Numbered from the stretch's first letter, positions 1-6,390 are shown. The stretch is DNA of 8,486 nt from an uncultured Spirochaetia bacterium (GCA_937960625.1 CALGPD010000146.1:1-8486); one strand, 5' to 3'. Translations and numbers: made by a program. The notes: generated from the letters alone by a model not told the origin.

Positions 1-30
1 CGCTTTTATTATTTCTATTTAAAACCAAAT

Positions 31-162
31 GGGATTGCTTCGCAGACGCCCGTGGGTGACTAAGCTTTGGAGTGTGCTTGCTTATGATTTTACTCGTAGG
101 ATTTATACTCAAATGGCAAAAACCGGTATCTCTGCCAGGAGCTTTTGCGTCGAAGCAGTCTC
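31..162. repeat. 132-bp element with complementary ends (MITE- or REP-like)
   Basis: The two ends pair with each other. Bases 31-49 (GGGATTGCTTCGCAGACGC) fold onto 147-162 (GCGTCGAAGCAGTCTC) as a 16-bp stem with two G-T wobbles and one 3-base bulge (43-45). The element is clearly more GC-rich than the surrounding DNA and encodes nothing convincing. It starts 40 bp beyond the stop of the 202-873 gene, so a read-through transcript would carry the fold. Short non-coding elements with such ends are often dispersed repeats (MITE, REP or BIME type). That class is inferred, because only one copy is visible and I see no clear target-site duplication. It could also act as a 3'-end mRNA structure, although there is no T-run typical of an intrinsic terminator. 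Confidence 0.5.
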
Positions 163-201
163 ATTAACAGCCGACCCTAAAATGATTAACTTTAAATTAA
201 A

Positions 202-873
202 TCACGAGCCGCCTATGCCGATGCCTGCTGTTAAATATATCCCCGCGTTCATATATATCCAGCTTCCGTTAATATCATCATTTACTATATCAACCAATGA
301 ATATTTTATATCAAGGCCAAAAAAATATCTGGGTTTATTACCGAAATACGCTGTTATGGAAACAACAATGCCTAAATCGTTTTCCCTGTATTTTTCAGAA
401 GGGTATTTTACCCCGGCCTCTGAAAGCGTTGTTTTAAAATGATAGCCCAGATAAAAACCAAGGCCTAAGAATAAAAACTTAATCCTCATTGACGCGATAA
501 AGTTAAATTCAAAAAAATGCAAATCATATTTATTATCAAGTTCGCGCGCGCCTTTTTTAATATACTCGGCATCAAAGATTAAACGTACACCCGCCTTGCG
601 TATATAAAAATAACCTCTTATACCGCCGCAATAACTGAAAACAGGTTCAAACGATTTGTTTTCCCGGTCTTCATGCAACGCGTTAATATTCGCAATACCG
701 ATACCGGCTTTAATTCCCACAAACCATAAATCGTGAATGCCCTTGACTGAATCGTGATCAATTACCTCACTGACATTCCCTGGGCGTTGGGGAAAATCTT
801 CAGGAGCCGCGCCGAAACAAAAAGCTTTTATTGAAAATAATAAAATAATGAATACAAAAAATGTTCTCTTCAT
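202..873 (-). CDS. Secreted outer-membrane beta-barrel protein (paralogue of the 1004-1720 product)
   Basis: Encodes 223 residues. Residues 1-21 form a signal peptide: KR, a hydrophobic stretch, then a likely signal peptidase I site near CFGA/A. A cysteine at 19 does not sit in a proper lipobox, so I do not call a lipoprotein. The rest alternates short amphipathic strands with polar turns, rich in Gly and aromatics, as in small 8-10-strand outer-membrane barrels (OMP_b-brl family style). Segments IKAGIGIANI (54-63), AEYIKKGA (102-109) and GLDIKYSLVDIV (186-197) recur almost unchanged in the 1004-1720 protein, so the two are paralogues. The chain ends in GIGIGGS rather than the classic terminal aromatic residue. 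ATG at 873 follows a GGTGA ribosome site (878-882), 4 nt away. A perfect -10 box lies just upstream, after the neighbour's terminator, so the gene is probably transcribed alone. Ligand and function are unknown. Confidence 0.85.
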   Translation of the reverse strand: MKRTFFVFIILLFSIKAFCFGAAPEDFPQRPGNVSEVIDHDSVKGIHDLWFVGIKAGIGIANINALHEDRENKSFEPVFSYCGGIRGYFYIRKAGVRLIFDAEYIKKGARELDNKYDLHFFEFNFIASMRIKFLFLGLGFYLGYHFKTTLSEAGVKYPSEKYRENDLGIVVSITAYFGNKPRYFFGLDIKYSLVDIVNDDINGSWIYMNAGIYLTAGIGIGGS

Positions 874-899
874 TTATTCACCGTGTTTAAAAGATATTT

Positions 900-905
900 A
901 TTATA
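900..905 (-). promoter_or_regulatory. Perfect -10 box for the 202-873 gene
   Basis: On the minus strand this reads TATAAT, an exact sigma70-type -10 hexamer, preceded by a very AT-rich tract with no recognisable -35. Transcription would start near 893, giving a leader of about 20 nt before the ATG at 873. It lies between the terminator of the upstream OMP gene and this gene, which supports separate transcription. AT-rich DNA makes chance -10 matches common, so position is the main support. Confidence 0.5.
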
Positions 906-950
906 CGTTATTTTTATAATTTTATTTCATTTTCTGCGTTATGTGAAGTA

Positions 951-986
951 AAAAAAATACCTCTCTTTACAAAAAGAGAGGTATTT
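951..986 (-). terminator. Intrinsic terminator of the 1004-1720 gene
   Basis: A perfect 14-bp stem (955-968 with 973-986) closes a 4-base loop (969-972). Read on the minus strand, the stem contains the core CCTCTC/GAGAGG and runs directly into eight T residues (951-958 on the complement). It begins 17 nt after the TAG stop of the 1004-1720 gene. On the plus strand the trailing sequence lacks a comparable T-run, so termination is directional. Confidence 0.93.
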
Positions 987-1003
987 ATATGGGTAGTATA
1001 TTT

Positions 1004-1720
1004 CTACATTAAAACTAAACCGAAGTTCAGATAAAGGCCCCAGTTCTTTGTTTTTACATCTCTGTCGTCAGGATGGTAATAAATGTCTTTATAAGACTGT
1101 TCAACAATATCGGTAAAACCGTATTTAATGTCTAAGCCCACAAAAAACATACCGAATTTCATACCAACGGTTAAAACAAGGCCGAAATCAACGTCTTTAA
1201 AATATTCAGCGCTTCCCTGATCGACATCATTTATTTCTAAATTACTGTTGATTTTAAAGCCCGCGTAAATACCGAGGCCGGCAAAAATATTGCCGAATTT
1301 GACTGCAAACATAAGGTTTACATCAATATAATCCAAATTAAAAGTTATTTTATCATAACCACCATAGTAATAATCATCAGTAGAAGAACCTTTTCTTATA
1401 TACTCTACATCTACCATAATACCGATAGGGCCGAAAAAATAACCGAGGCGTGCGCCTATTTGCCAGCTAAATTTAAAACCATAACCAGTTTTAACATCAC
1501 TATCTGGATAAGACTCAAATATATTAGAAATACCAATACCGACTTTAACAGCGAACATCATTCCGCCGCCGCGTGACCCGCCGCCACCGCCGGAAGCTTC
1601 TTCCGCGGGCGCGCTTCTTGACCTGCTTACATCAACAGGGTCTTCCTGCGCGAACATGCTGACAGATGCCAATAAAACTATTACTAAAACCGCAATAATT
1701 TTTAGATAACTCTTTTTCAT
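1004..1720 (-). CDS. Secreted outer-membrane beta-barrel protein with Gly-rich N-terminal linker
   Basis: Encodes 238 residues. The signal peptide has KK at 2-3, a hydrophobic core at about 8-20 and probable cleavage after MFA (residue 24). The mature N-terminus is a polar linker ending in a low-complexity GGGGGSRGGG (44-53). Its codons make a GC-rich island (1562-1591), and the linker has no counterpart in the paralogue at 202-873. From residue 56 on the chain shows beta-barrel alternation, with VKVGIGISNI (58-67), VEYIRKGS (105-112) and GLDIKYGFTDIV (195-206) matching the paralogue. The role is probably a small outer-membrane barrel of unknown ligand. The start is well supported: GGAG (1728-1731) lies 7 nt upstream of the ATG. 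It has its own terminator (951-986) and a likely extended -10 promoter (1774-1782). The gene is intact. Confidence 0.88.
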   Translation of the reverse strand: MKKSYLKIIAVLVIVLLASVSMFAQEDPVDVSRSRSAPAEEASGGGGGSRGGGMMFAVKVGIGISNIFESYPDSDVKTGYGFKFSWQIGARLGYFFGPIGIMVDVEYIRKGSSTDDYYYGGYDKITFNLDYIDVNLMFAVKFGNIFAGLGIYAGFKINSNLEINDVDQGSAEYFKDVDFGLVLTVGMKFGMFFVGLDIKYGFTDIVEQSYKDIYYHPDDRDVKTKNWGLYLNFGLVLM

Positions 1721-1752
1721 AAAAAAACTCCATTACTTTTAATTTAGTCTGG

Positions 1753-1767
1753 GCAGGCTACGCCTGC
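1753..1767 (-). other. GC-rich hairpin at the predicted mRNA 5' end of the 1004-1720 gene
   Basis: GCAGGC (1753-1758) and GCCTGC (1762-1767) form a perfect 6-bp stem around a 3-base loop, standing out in AT-rich DNA. The predicted transcription start from the adjacent -10 box is about 1766-1768, so the mRNA would begin with this stem-loop. Known 5' stem-loops, for example on ompA mRNA of enteric bacteria, slow decay; applying that here is inference. A DNA operator or a dispersed palindromic repeat are alternatives. Confidence 0.45.
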
Positions 1768-1773
1768 ATAACT

Positions 1774-1782
1774 ATTTTAACA
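1774..1782 (-). promoter_or_regulatory. Candidate extended -10 promoter for the 1004-1720 gene
   Basis: On the minus strand this reads TG-T-TAAAAT: a TG dinucleotide one base before a hexamer matching TATAAT at 5 of 6 positions. There is no good -35 hexamer at 17 nt, as expected of extended -10 promoters. The predicted start near 1767 gives a leader of roughly 47 nt that contains the hairpin and the GGAG ribosome site. Confidence 0.4.
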
Positions 1783-2309
1783 CATCAAAATTGAAAATAC
1801 GAAAAAAAAATTAAAATTTTATTAAAAATATATCTTTTCTAACCATTATTAATTGTTAACAATATTTTTTACTGAATTTATTATGAATAACTACAAAAAA
1901 ATATTGAATTTATTTATAATCCTTAACAGCAAAATAAACCGGAATATACACAAAATAAATTCTGATTAAAACTAAAATTAATACTTTAAGTTAAAATTTT
2001 CGGTTTAACATAGAACAGAAAACGTTTATAGCATTAGAAAAATTAAGCTTCAATATCTTCTTGAACTGTGCTCATCCTGTAGTGAATAACAAAGTAAATA
2101 CATCCCGGTATGTTTTAAGCTAATACCAAAAACCTGTATTAATCCGTGTCAAAATTCTTCTCTTCTACTACACAGCAGTTTTTAAATGAATTTATTATAA
2201 ATATCTTTAAAAATTTATAAGATTAACTTATATTATAAACTTTACTATGGAATATAAATGTATTATTCTTAAAAAAATAAAAATCCATGAAACGAATATT
2301 CTATAGCAG

Positions 2310-2318
2310 TGTTAAAAC
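2310..2318 (+). promoter_or_regulatory. Weak extended -10 candidate for the 2358-3095 gene
   Basis: TG-T-TAAAAC sits about 40 nt before the ATG at 2358. The 9-mer GTGTTAAAA (2309-2317) also occurs in the candidate promoter of the divergent OMP gene (complement of 1775-1783), which is the main reason to list it. No -35 is evident. Other AT-rich boxes upstream, such as TATTAT at 2231-2236, are equally possible. Confidence 0.22.
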
Positions 2319-2357
2319 ATTTTTAATAAGGAATATTAAACCGGAGTTAAAATTACT

Positions 2358-3095
2358 ATGACTATAAACAAAAAAATATATAAATCAGCAATCTTTTTAA
2401 TCATTATATTATTTTTATCCGTTTCCGCGTTTTCTGCCCGAAGGCCCAAAGACGCAAGTTCGGAATATGAAAGAACCAAAAAAAACTTGCAGGAAGATAA
2501 AGAAAGCCTTGATGAAAAAAGCAAAAGGTTAATCAATGAAAGGCTGAGAATGCTCTATCACCCTCCTTTTCACATTGGTTTATCATTCGGTATGGGTTTT
2601 ACCGGTGTCAGCCTTCCCAAGGGTTATAATTCAGAACCTAATTTAAGCTATACTGCGGCTATTGAAGGCACAAATTATTTTAGCAAAAACTTCGCGATAT
2701 ACTTTGCTGTTGGCTGGAACAGATTTAAAGGTTATTTTGATGATGATAACGGAAGCAGCACGGATTATTTATTTGATTATCTTACTATTCAGGTTGCGCC
2801 TTTACTATTCTATAAAGACGCAATTCTTTTTGCAGGCCCTATACTCGGTATAAATATAAATGATGAGCGGACTGGTTCATATCCCAGATATGAAATGAAT
2901 CCAATAAACATTGGAATTTTTATAGGAGGCGGATACCGGATTAATTTTCTCTATAGAATTAGAATGCATATCAGCCTTGAATTCAGATATTTCTTCATGA
3001 AATATATGGACGCTGTGAAAAGCGCTTATAAACCATACAGCCTTTTTATTAAGTTGTCAATCTTATACGGAATAGGCGCTTATCCAAAAGAATAA
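2358..3095 (+). CDS. Secreted outer-membrane beta-barrel protein with charged helical N-terminal segment
   Basis: Encodes 245 residues. The signal peptide has KK at 5-6, a hydrophobic core at about 11-22 and a likely signal peptidase I cut after AFS (24-26). Residues 28-66 are strongly charged (R, K, E, D) with few prolines and should form a helix or short coiled coil. From about 70 the chain alternates as a beta-barrel, with aromatic- and Gly-rich strands (FHIGLSFGMGFTGV at 71-84, ISLEFRYFF at 205-213) up to the end. The fold resembles the two minus-strand OMPs, but no motif is shared closely, so this is a distant relative at most. GGAG (2343-2346) lies 11 nt before the ATG, a rather long spacing. 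The gene is divergent from 1004-1720 and convergent with the hybrid kinase, 2 bp from its stop. The helical segment might reach into the periplasm, but partner and ligand are unknown. Confidence 0.85.
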   Translation: MTINKKIYKSAIFLIIILFLSVSAFSARRPKDASSEYERTKKNLQEDKESLDEKSKRLINERLRMLYHPPFHIGLSFGMGFTGVSLPKGYNSEPNLSYTAAIEGTNYFSKNFAIYFAVGWNRFKGYFDDDNGSSTDYLFDYLTIQVAPLLFYKDAILFAGPILGININDERTGSYPRYEMNPINIGIFIGGGYRINFLYRIRMHISLEFRYFFMKYMDAVKSAYKPYSLFIKLSILYGIGAYPKE

Positions 3096-3097
3096 TT

Positions 3098-5809
3098 TTA
3101 TACAGTTAGTTCTGCTATCAAATTAAACAATTTTTCAGCATTAACGGGTTTTTCAAGATAGGCATCAAAGCCTAGCTTGAGGAATTTTTCTTCATCATTC
3201 TGCATCGCGTATGCGGTAAATGCAACCACTGGAATTTTCTTGTTTATTGATTTTATTCGTTTAAGGCATTCAACACCGTTTATTTCCGGCATTTGTACAT
3301 CCAATAATATAATATCATAATCACTTGACTTTTCAATCATTTTAATCATTTCACGGCAGTTTTGAAAAGTCTCTATTTTATAAGGGCTTCTATTTATTAT
3401 TAACTTTGATAAGTGCATGAGTATTAAAGGTTCGTTATCAACAACGATTATTTTAAGCATACGCTTATTTCCGGAATACAGCTTATCCTTTTGAGGGCTT
3501 GCCTTAAATTTTTCTCCATCAGGGCCGCCTAATTCCGCAGGAATAGTAAAATAAAAACTTGTGCCCCCGGAAGTTTCACTTTCAAACCATAAAGTTCCTC
3601 CAAGCAAATTTATAAGTTTTTTGCATATTGACAATCCAAGGCCTGCGCCTTGATATTTTTTTGTGTAACCGGATTCTCCACTTGTAAAACTGTCAAAAAT
3701 TTTATCTTTAATTTCATCTGAAATACCAATACCCGTATCCTGAACTTTAAACACATAGCAGTATTTTTTTTTCTTTACCTCAAGTTTAATTCCCCCTTTA
3801 GCAGTAAATTTTATTGCATTACCTATAATATTTCCAAGTATCTGGTTTAAACGTGTTTGGTCTGTAAAAATAAAATCAATGCCGTTTGTATTTATCTCAA
3901 AATATAAATTTCTTTCTTTTATATTCAAAAGATATAAAGAACGTAAATCATCAATTAAAGACTTTAAGTTAAACGTTGACATTTTAATTCTGGTTTTTCC
4001 CGCTTCTATTCTTGAAATTGAAAGAATGTCATTTAATAACTTTAATAACCTTTGCCCGGATAATCTCATAATATGGAGGTTTTCAATCTGCTCCTCAGTT
4101 AAATTATCATCCTGCAATAAAAGTTCATTGAAACCAAGAATCCCGTTTAAAGGCGTTCTTATTTCATGAGACATATTTGCAAGAAACTCGTTCTTTAATT
4201 TATTTGCCTCTTCGGCTTTTTCTTTTGCAACGGCAAGGTCAGATTCAAATTTAACTCTATTACTAATATCCGTAAAAACAATAATACCTGCTCTTACCTT
4301 TTTATGTTCATCGAAAATTGGTGAAGCCTTAGCATTTATTGCTATTAATTCTCCGTCATCTCTTTTTATCATTAAATCCTGTTCAACGTGTTCACTTTTT
4401 AATATTGCTTTGGTAAGGGGGAATTCCTTTGGCAAACATGCGGTTTTTCCATCGACATGAAAAACCTGCCAAATCTCAGTAAAATTAAAAATATTTATAT
4501 CTTCAATTAATTCTTTTTCTTTTTTGCCCCTAATCTCAAAACCGGCTTTATTCACATAACGCAATTTTCCGTCCAGAGCCTCGGCAATGGCAATGCCTGC
4601 CGAACTGTTATCCATTGCTTCAAGCAATAAATCCTTATATTGTTTCAACTCGCTTTCTTTTAACTTTGATTCGGTGATATCAAGAACTGTTCCAATAAAA
4701 TAATCAGGATTTCCTTGCCTATCACGTATTAAATTTGCGTCAAGCAAGCCATACACGGTATATCCATCTTTATGAATGAATTTCTTCTCAATTCTGAAAT
4801 GATCTATAATTCCTTTTTTTAAATCATTTTGATATTTTAAATTCTCAGGTAAACTTTCAGTATGCGTTATACTCTTAAATGAAATTCCAATCAATTCTTC
4901 TTCTCTATAACCTATCATATTACAATAAGCCGGGTTCGCGCTTTCAATAATAAAGTCAAGTGATACTCGTGCAATACCCATAGGAATATGATTATATATT
5001 TTTCTAAACCTTAATTCACTTTGCGCTACCGACAGTTCAGCTAATCTTCGGTAAGTGATATCTTTAAAAACTCCGTCAATTCTATACGAATCGTCATTTT
5101 CCTTAAACACAAGTTTACAAATAACCTGTACGGATATTAAATAATCCTGCCTGGTTTTTATTCTTATTTCTAGAATCAAATTTTTGTTTTCATGTAAATT
5201 CCGTAACCCAATTTTTAATAATTCCCTGTCCTCTGGAACAATTATATTCAAAAACTCTTGGGGATTGTGAATAAGATATTCTGAGGTGTAATCGCAAAGC
5301 TGCTCAATAGAATCGCTAATGAAATCAAGCGAATAGTCAGGCAGATTTAATGACCATATGACATCAACTACATTACCTAGAATATAATCTAACTTATCTT
5401 TAGATTTAATAATTTCCATTTCACTTTGAAATATTCTCATTGAATGACGGATTGAACGTTTTAAACTTCGGGGAGTTAATTCTGATTTTATTATGTAATC
5501 ATGAGCACCGAGTTTTAAAGCCTGCTCCGCAAGCTTTTCTTGCTTCTCAGTGCATAATATTATTAAAGCACATTTATTTAATCCGGATTTTATTTTTTCA
5601 AGATTATTTAAATTTTTCTTTTCATGCTTGATGAAATCTAAAATTATAAAATCAAAAACTAATTCGTTATCAAGCTTATTTATTTCATTTATTTCTGATA
5701 ATACAAAAACATTTATATCCGGACTGCTAATACTGTTAAGTATTTCTTCAATGTTTGATGAAATATCCTTATCATGGGCAATAATTAAGACATTTATTTT
5801 AGTACGCAT
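3098..5809 (-). CDS. Soluble hybrid histidine kinase, REC-PAS-PAS-PAS-HisKA-HATPase-REC
   Basis: Encodes 903 residues with no signal peptide or membrane span, so a cytoplasmic sensor kinase. Order: a receiver at 1-125 (phosphoacceptor position D58, with T87 and K108; the usual acidic pair is replaced by A11-H12); PAS about 141-256; PAS about 267-383; PAS about 391-517; a short linker helix; HisKA with H548 in MSHEIRTP (HExxT form, so phosphatase activity is also possible); and an HATPase with N660/N664, DTGIGI (691-696) and GAGLGL (721-726). The C-terminal receiver at about 785-903 has D791, N792 where a second acid is usual, D837, T865 and K887. Kinase core residues are intact. It should autophosphorylate H548 and pass phosphate to a receiver, perhaps its own D837 or the adjacent response regulator. 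ATG 5809 lies 3 nt after that regulator's stop, with GGAA (5817-5820) as ribosome site, so the two are co-transcribed. The PAS ligands are not predictable. Confidence 0.95.
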   Translation of the reverse strand: MRTKINVLIIAHDKDISSNIEEILNSISSPDINVFVLSEINEINKLDNELVFDFIILDFIKHEKKNLNNLEKIKSGLNKCALIILCTEKQEKLAEQALKLGAHDYIIKSELTPRSLKRSIRHSMRIFQSEMEIIKSKDKLDYILGNVVDVIWSLNLPDYSLDFISDSIEQLCDYTSEYLIHNPQEFLNIIVPEDRELLKIGLRNLHENKNLILEIRIKTRQDYLISVQVICKLVFKENDDSYRIDGVFKDITYRRLAELSVAQSELRFRKIYNHIPMGIARVSLDFIIESANPAYCNMIGYREEELIGISFKSITHTESLPENLKYQNDLKKGIIDHFRIEKKFIHKDGYTVYGLLDANLIRDRQGNPDYFIGTVLDITESKLKESELKQYKDLLLEAMDNSSAGIAIAEALDGKLRYVNKAGFEIRGKKEKELIEDINIFNFTEIWQVFHVDGKTACLPKEFPLTKAILKSEHVEQDLMIKRDDGELIAINAKASPIFDEHKKVRAGIIVFTDISNRVKFESDLAVAKEKAEEANKLKNEFLANMSHEIRTPLNGILGFNELLLQDDNLTEEQIENLHIMRLSGQRLLKLLNDILSISRIEAGKTRIKMSTFNLKSLIDDLRSLYLLNIKERNLYFEINTNGIDFIFTDQTRLNQILGNIIGNAIKFTAKGGIKLEVKKKKYCYVFKVQDTGIGISDEIKDKIFDSFTSGESGYTKKYQGAGLGLSICKKLINLLGGTLWFESETSGGTSFYFTIPAELGGPDGEKFKASPQKDKLYSGNKRMLKIIVVDNEPLILMHLSKLIINRSPYKIETFQNCREMIKMIEKSSDYDIILLDVQMPEINGVECLKRIKSINKKIPVVAFTAYAMQNDEEKFLKLGFDAYLEKPVNAEKLFNLIAELTV

Positions 5810-5812
5810 ATG

Positions 5813-6220
5813 TTATTTCCGGGAACATACTTGATTAACAAAATATTTATTTAATATGCTTTTCACGTTGTCAATAGTTAAGGGTTTTGAAAAATACTCA
5901 TCGCAGCAAGAAATATCCGTAACTATTTCACTTTTATATAAAGTGGAACAAAGCAAAACCGGTATTTTTTCTGTTTCAGGTTGGGATTTTAAATATTTTG
6001 TCATCTCGATACCATTTATCTCCGGCATATTAATATCTGATATTATAACATCCGGCATTATTTTTTTACAAAATTCAATTCCCTGAGCACCGTCTTTAGC
6101 AAAATACAAATTATTAATAAATTTTGAAAAAATTTGTTGATAAAATAAAATGGTTATTTCTTCATCTTCAACAATTAATAATTTTACATTTCTTTTCCTA
6201 TACTGTAAATCTGAAATCAT
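5813..6220 (-). CDS. Single-domain (CheY-like) response regulator
   Basis: Encodes 135 residues, essentially one receiver domain preceded by about 10 residues and with no output domain. The active site is canonical: acidic cluster E18-D19-E20, phosphoacceptor D62 in SDINMPEINGIE, hydroxyl residue S92, and K112 in FSKP. It is cytoplasmic. It probably takes phosphate from the hybrid kinase encoded 3 nt downstream and acts by protein contact, either as a shuttle in a phosphorelay or on a chemotaxis target. The genomic link to cheW and a receptor makes a CheY role possible, but the FliM-binding specificity cannot be read from the sequence. AGGA (6227-6230) lies 6 nt before the ATG. It is separated from cheW by 170 nt with its own strong promoter and an unusual leader. 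I give no symbol because cheY is not distinguishable from relay-type receivers. Confidence 0.92.
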   Translation of the reverse strand: MISDLQYRKRNVKLLIVEDEEITILFYQQIFSKFINNLYFAKDGAQGIEFCKKIMPDVIISDINMPEINGIEMTKYLKSQPETEKIPVLLCSTLYKSEIVTDISCCDEYFSKPLTIDNVKSILNKYFVNQVCSRK

Positions 6221-6242
6221 AATTAATCCTGATATTAAAATT

Positions 6243-6261
6243 TTACATTCTTAATTCTCCC
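6243..6261 (-). promoter_or_regulatory. Start-stop (AUG-UAA) leader element with Shine-Dalgarno
   Basis: In the leader of the response regulator, the minus strand reads GGGAG (6257-6261), 8 nt, ATG (6246-6248), then immediately TAA (6243-6245). This would let a ribosome initiate and terminate at once, 22 nt before the true ATG at 6220. The ribosome site is better than the regulator's own AGGA. A weak hairpin (6261-6268 with 6274-6281) just upstream could mask it. The elements are seen directly. A role in damping or tuning translation is inference, and chance is possible in this AT-rich spacer. Confidence 0.35.
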
Positions 6262-6303
6262 GGAAAATGTTAAATTTTTCGATTAATTATTTATCATGGC
6301 TAT

Positions 6304-6332
6304 ATTAAATATTTAAATAATTTATATGTCAA
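6304..6332 (-). promoter_or_regulatory. Near-consensus sigma70-type promoter for the response regulator-hybrid kinase unit
   Basis: The minus strand has TTGACA (6327-6332, perfect -35), a 17-nt spacer, and TTTAAT (6304-6309, 5 of 6 with TATAAT). It lies between cheW and the response regulator and points to the latter. Predicted start is near 6297, leaving a leader of about 77 nt. No terminator is visible after cheW, so read-through from the receptor/cheW transcript may add to it. Confidence 0.75.
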
Positions 6333-6390
6333 ATCCTTTTTTAATTCATAATTTTTTTTCGGGATTTACAGCTAAAATTACTAACATTAA

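Larger units (their letters stand above)
1721..2357. other. 637-bp non-coding region between divergent OMP genes
   Basis: No convincing gene is present. Both strands are broken by stops, and the best open stretch (complement of 2046-2114, 23 codons) lacks a spaced ribosome site. It contains a GC-rich hairpin and candidate promoter for the minus-strand gene near 1753-1782, and a weak extended -10 for the plus-strand gene near 2310-2318. A 12-bp palindrome ATTGTTAACAAT lies at 1852-1863. There are three similar stretches beginning TGAATTTATT (1873, 1905 and 2187). An imperfect tandem pair, CCTGTATTAAT then CCGTGTCAAAAT, occupies 2133-2155. Apart from the hairpin, all could be chance in such AT-rich DNA. 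The length leaves room for regulatory sites or a small RNA that I cannot identify. Confidence 0.6.

Noticed and set aside
29..442. 137-codon plus-strand open frame crossing the inverted-repeat element
   Set aside because: Most of it is antisense to the well-supported OMP gene 202-873. It has no ribosome site, and its first part is the palindromic element.
811..873. Lipoprotein signal in the 202-873 protein (Cys 19)
   Set aside because: The residues before the Cys (KAF) do not fit a lipobox, and a signal peptidase I site follows a few residues later.
1935..2007. Inverted repeat TAAACCG (1935-1941) and CGGTTTA (2001-2007)
   Set aside because: Only 7 bp each, 59 bp apart, in AT-rich DNA; easily due to chance.
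2043..2117. Short minus-strand reading frame ending in MSTVQEDIEA, considered as a gene tail or pseudogene
   Set aside because: Only 23 open codons between stops, no spaced ribosome site, and no recognisable family.
2336..2536. 66-codon minus-strand frame at the start of the plus-strand OMP gene
   Set aside because: It mirrors the signal peptide region of the 2358-3095 gene, where hydrophobic AT-rich codons leave the opposite strand open. No ribosome site.
3069..3085. Hairpin GGAATA...TATCC near the end of the 2358-3095 gene as a terminator
   Set aside because: Stem of only 5 bp with a bulged base and no T-run after it on either strand.
5550..5834. 94-codon plus-strand frame over the kinase start
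   Set aside because: Antisense to the N-terminal receiver of the kinase, which has clear domain motifs. Low-complexity composition and no family likeness.
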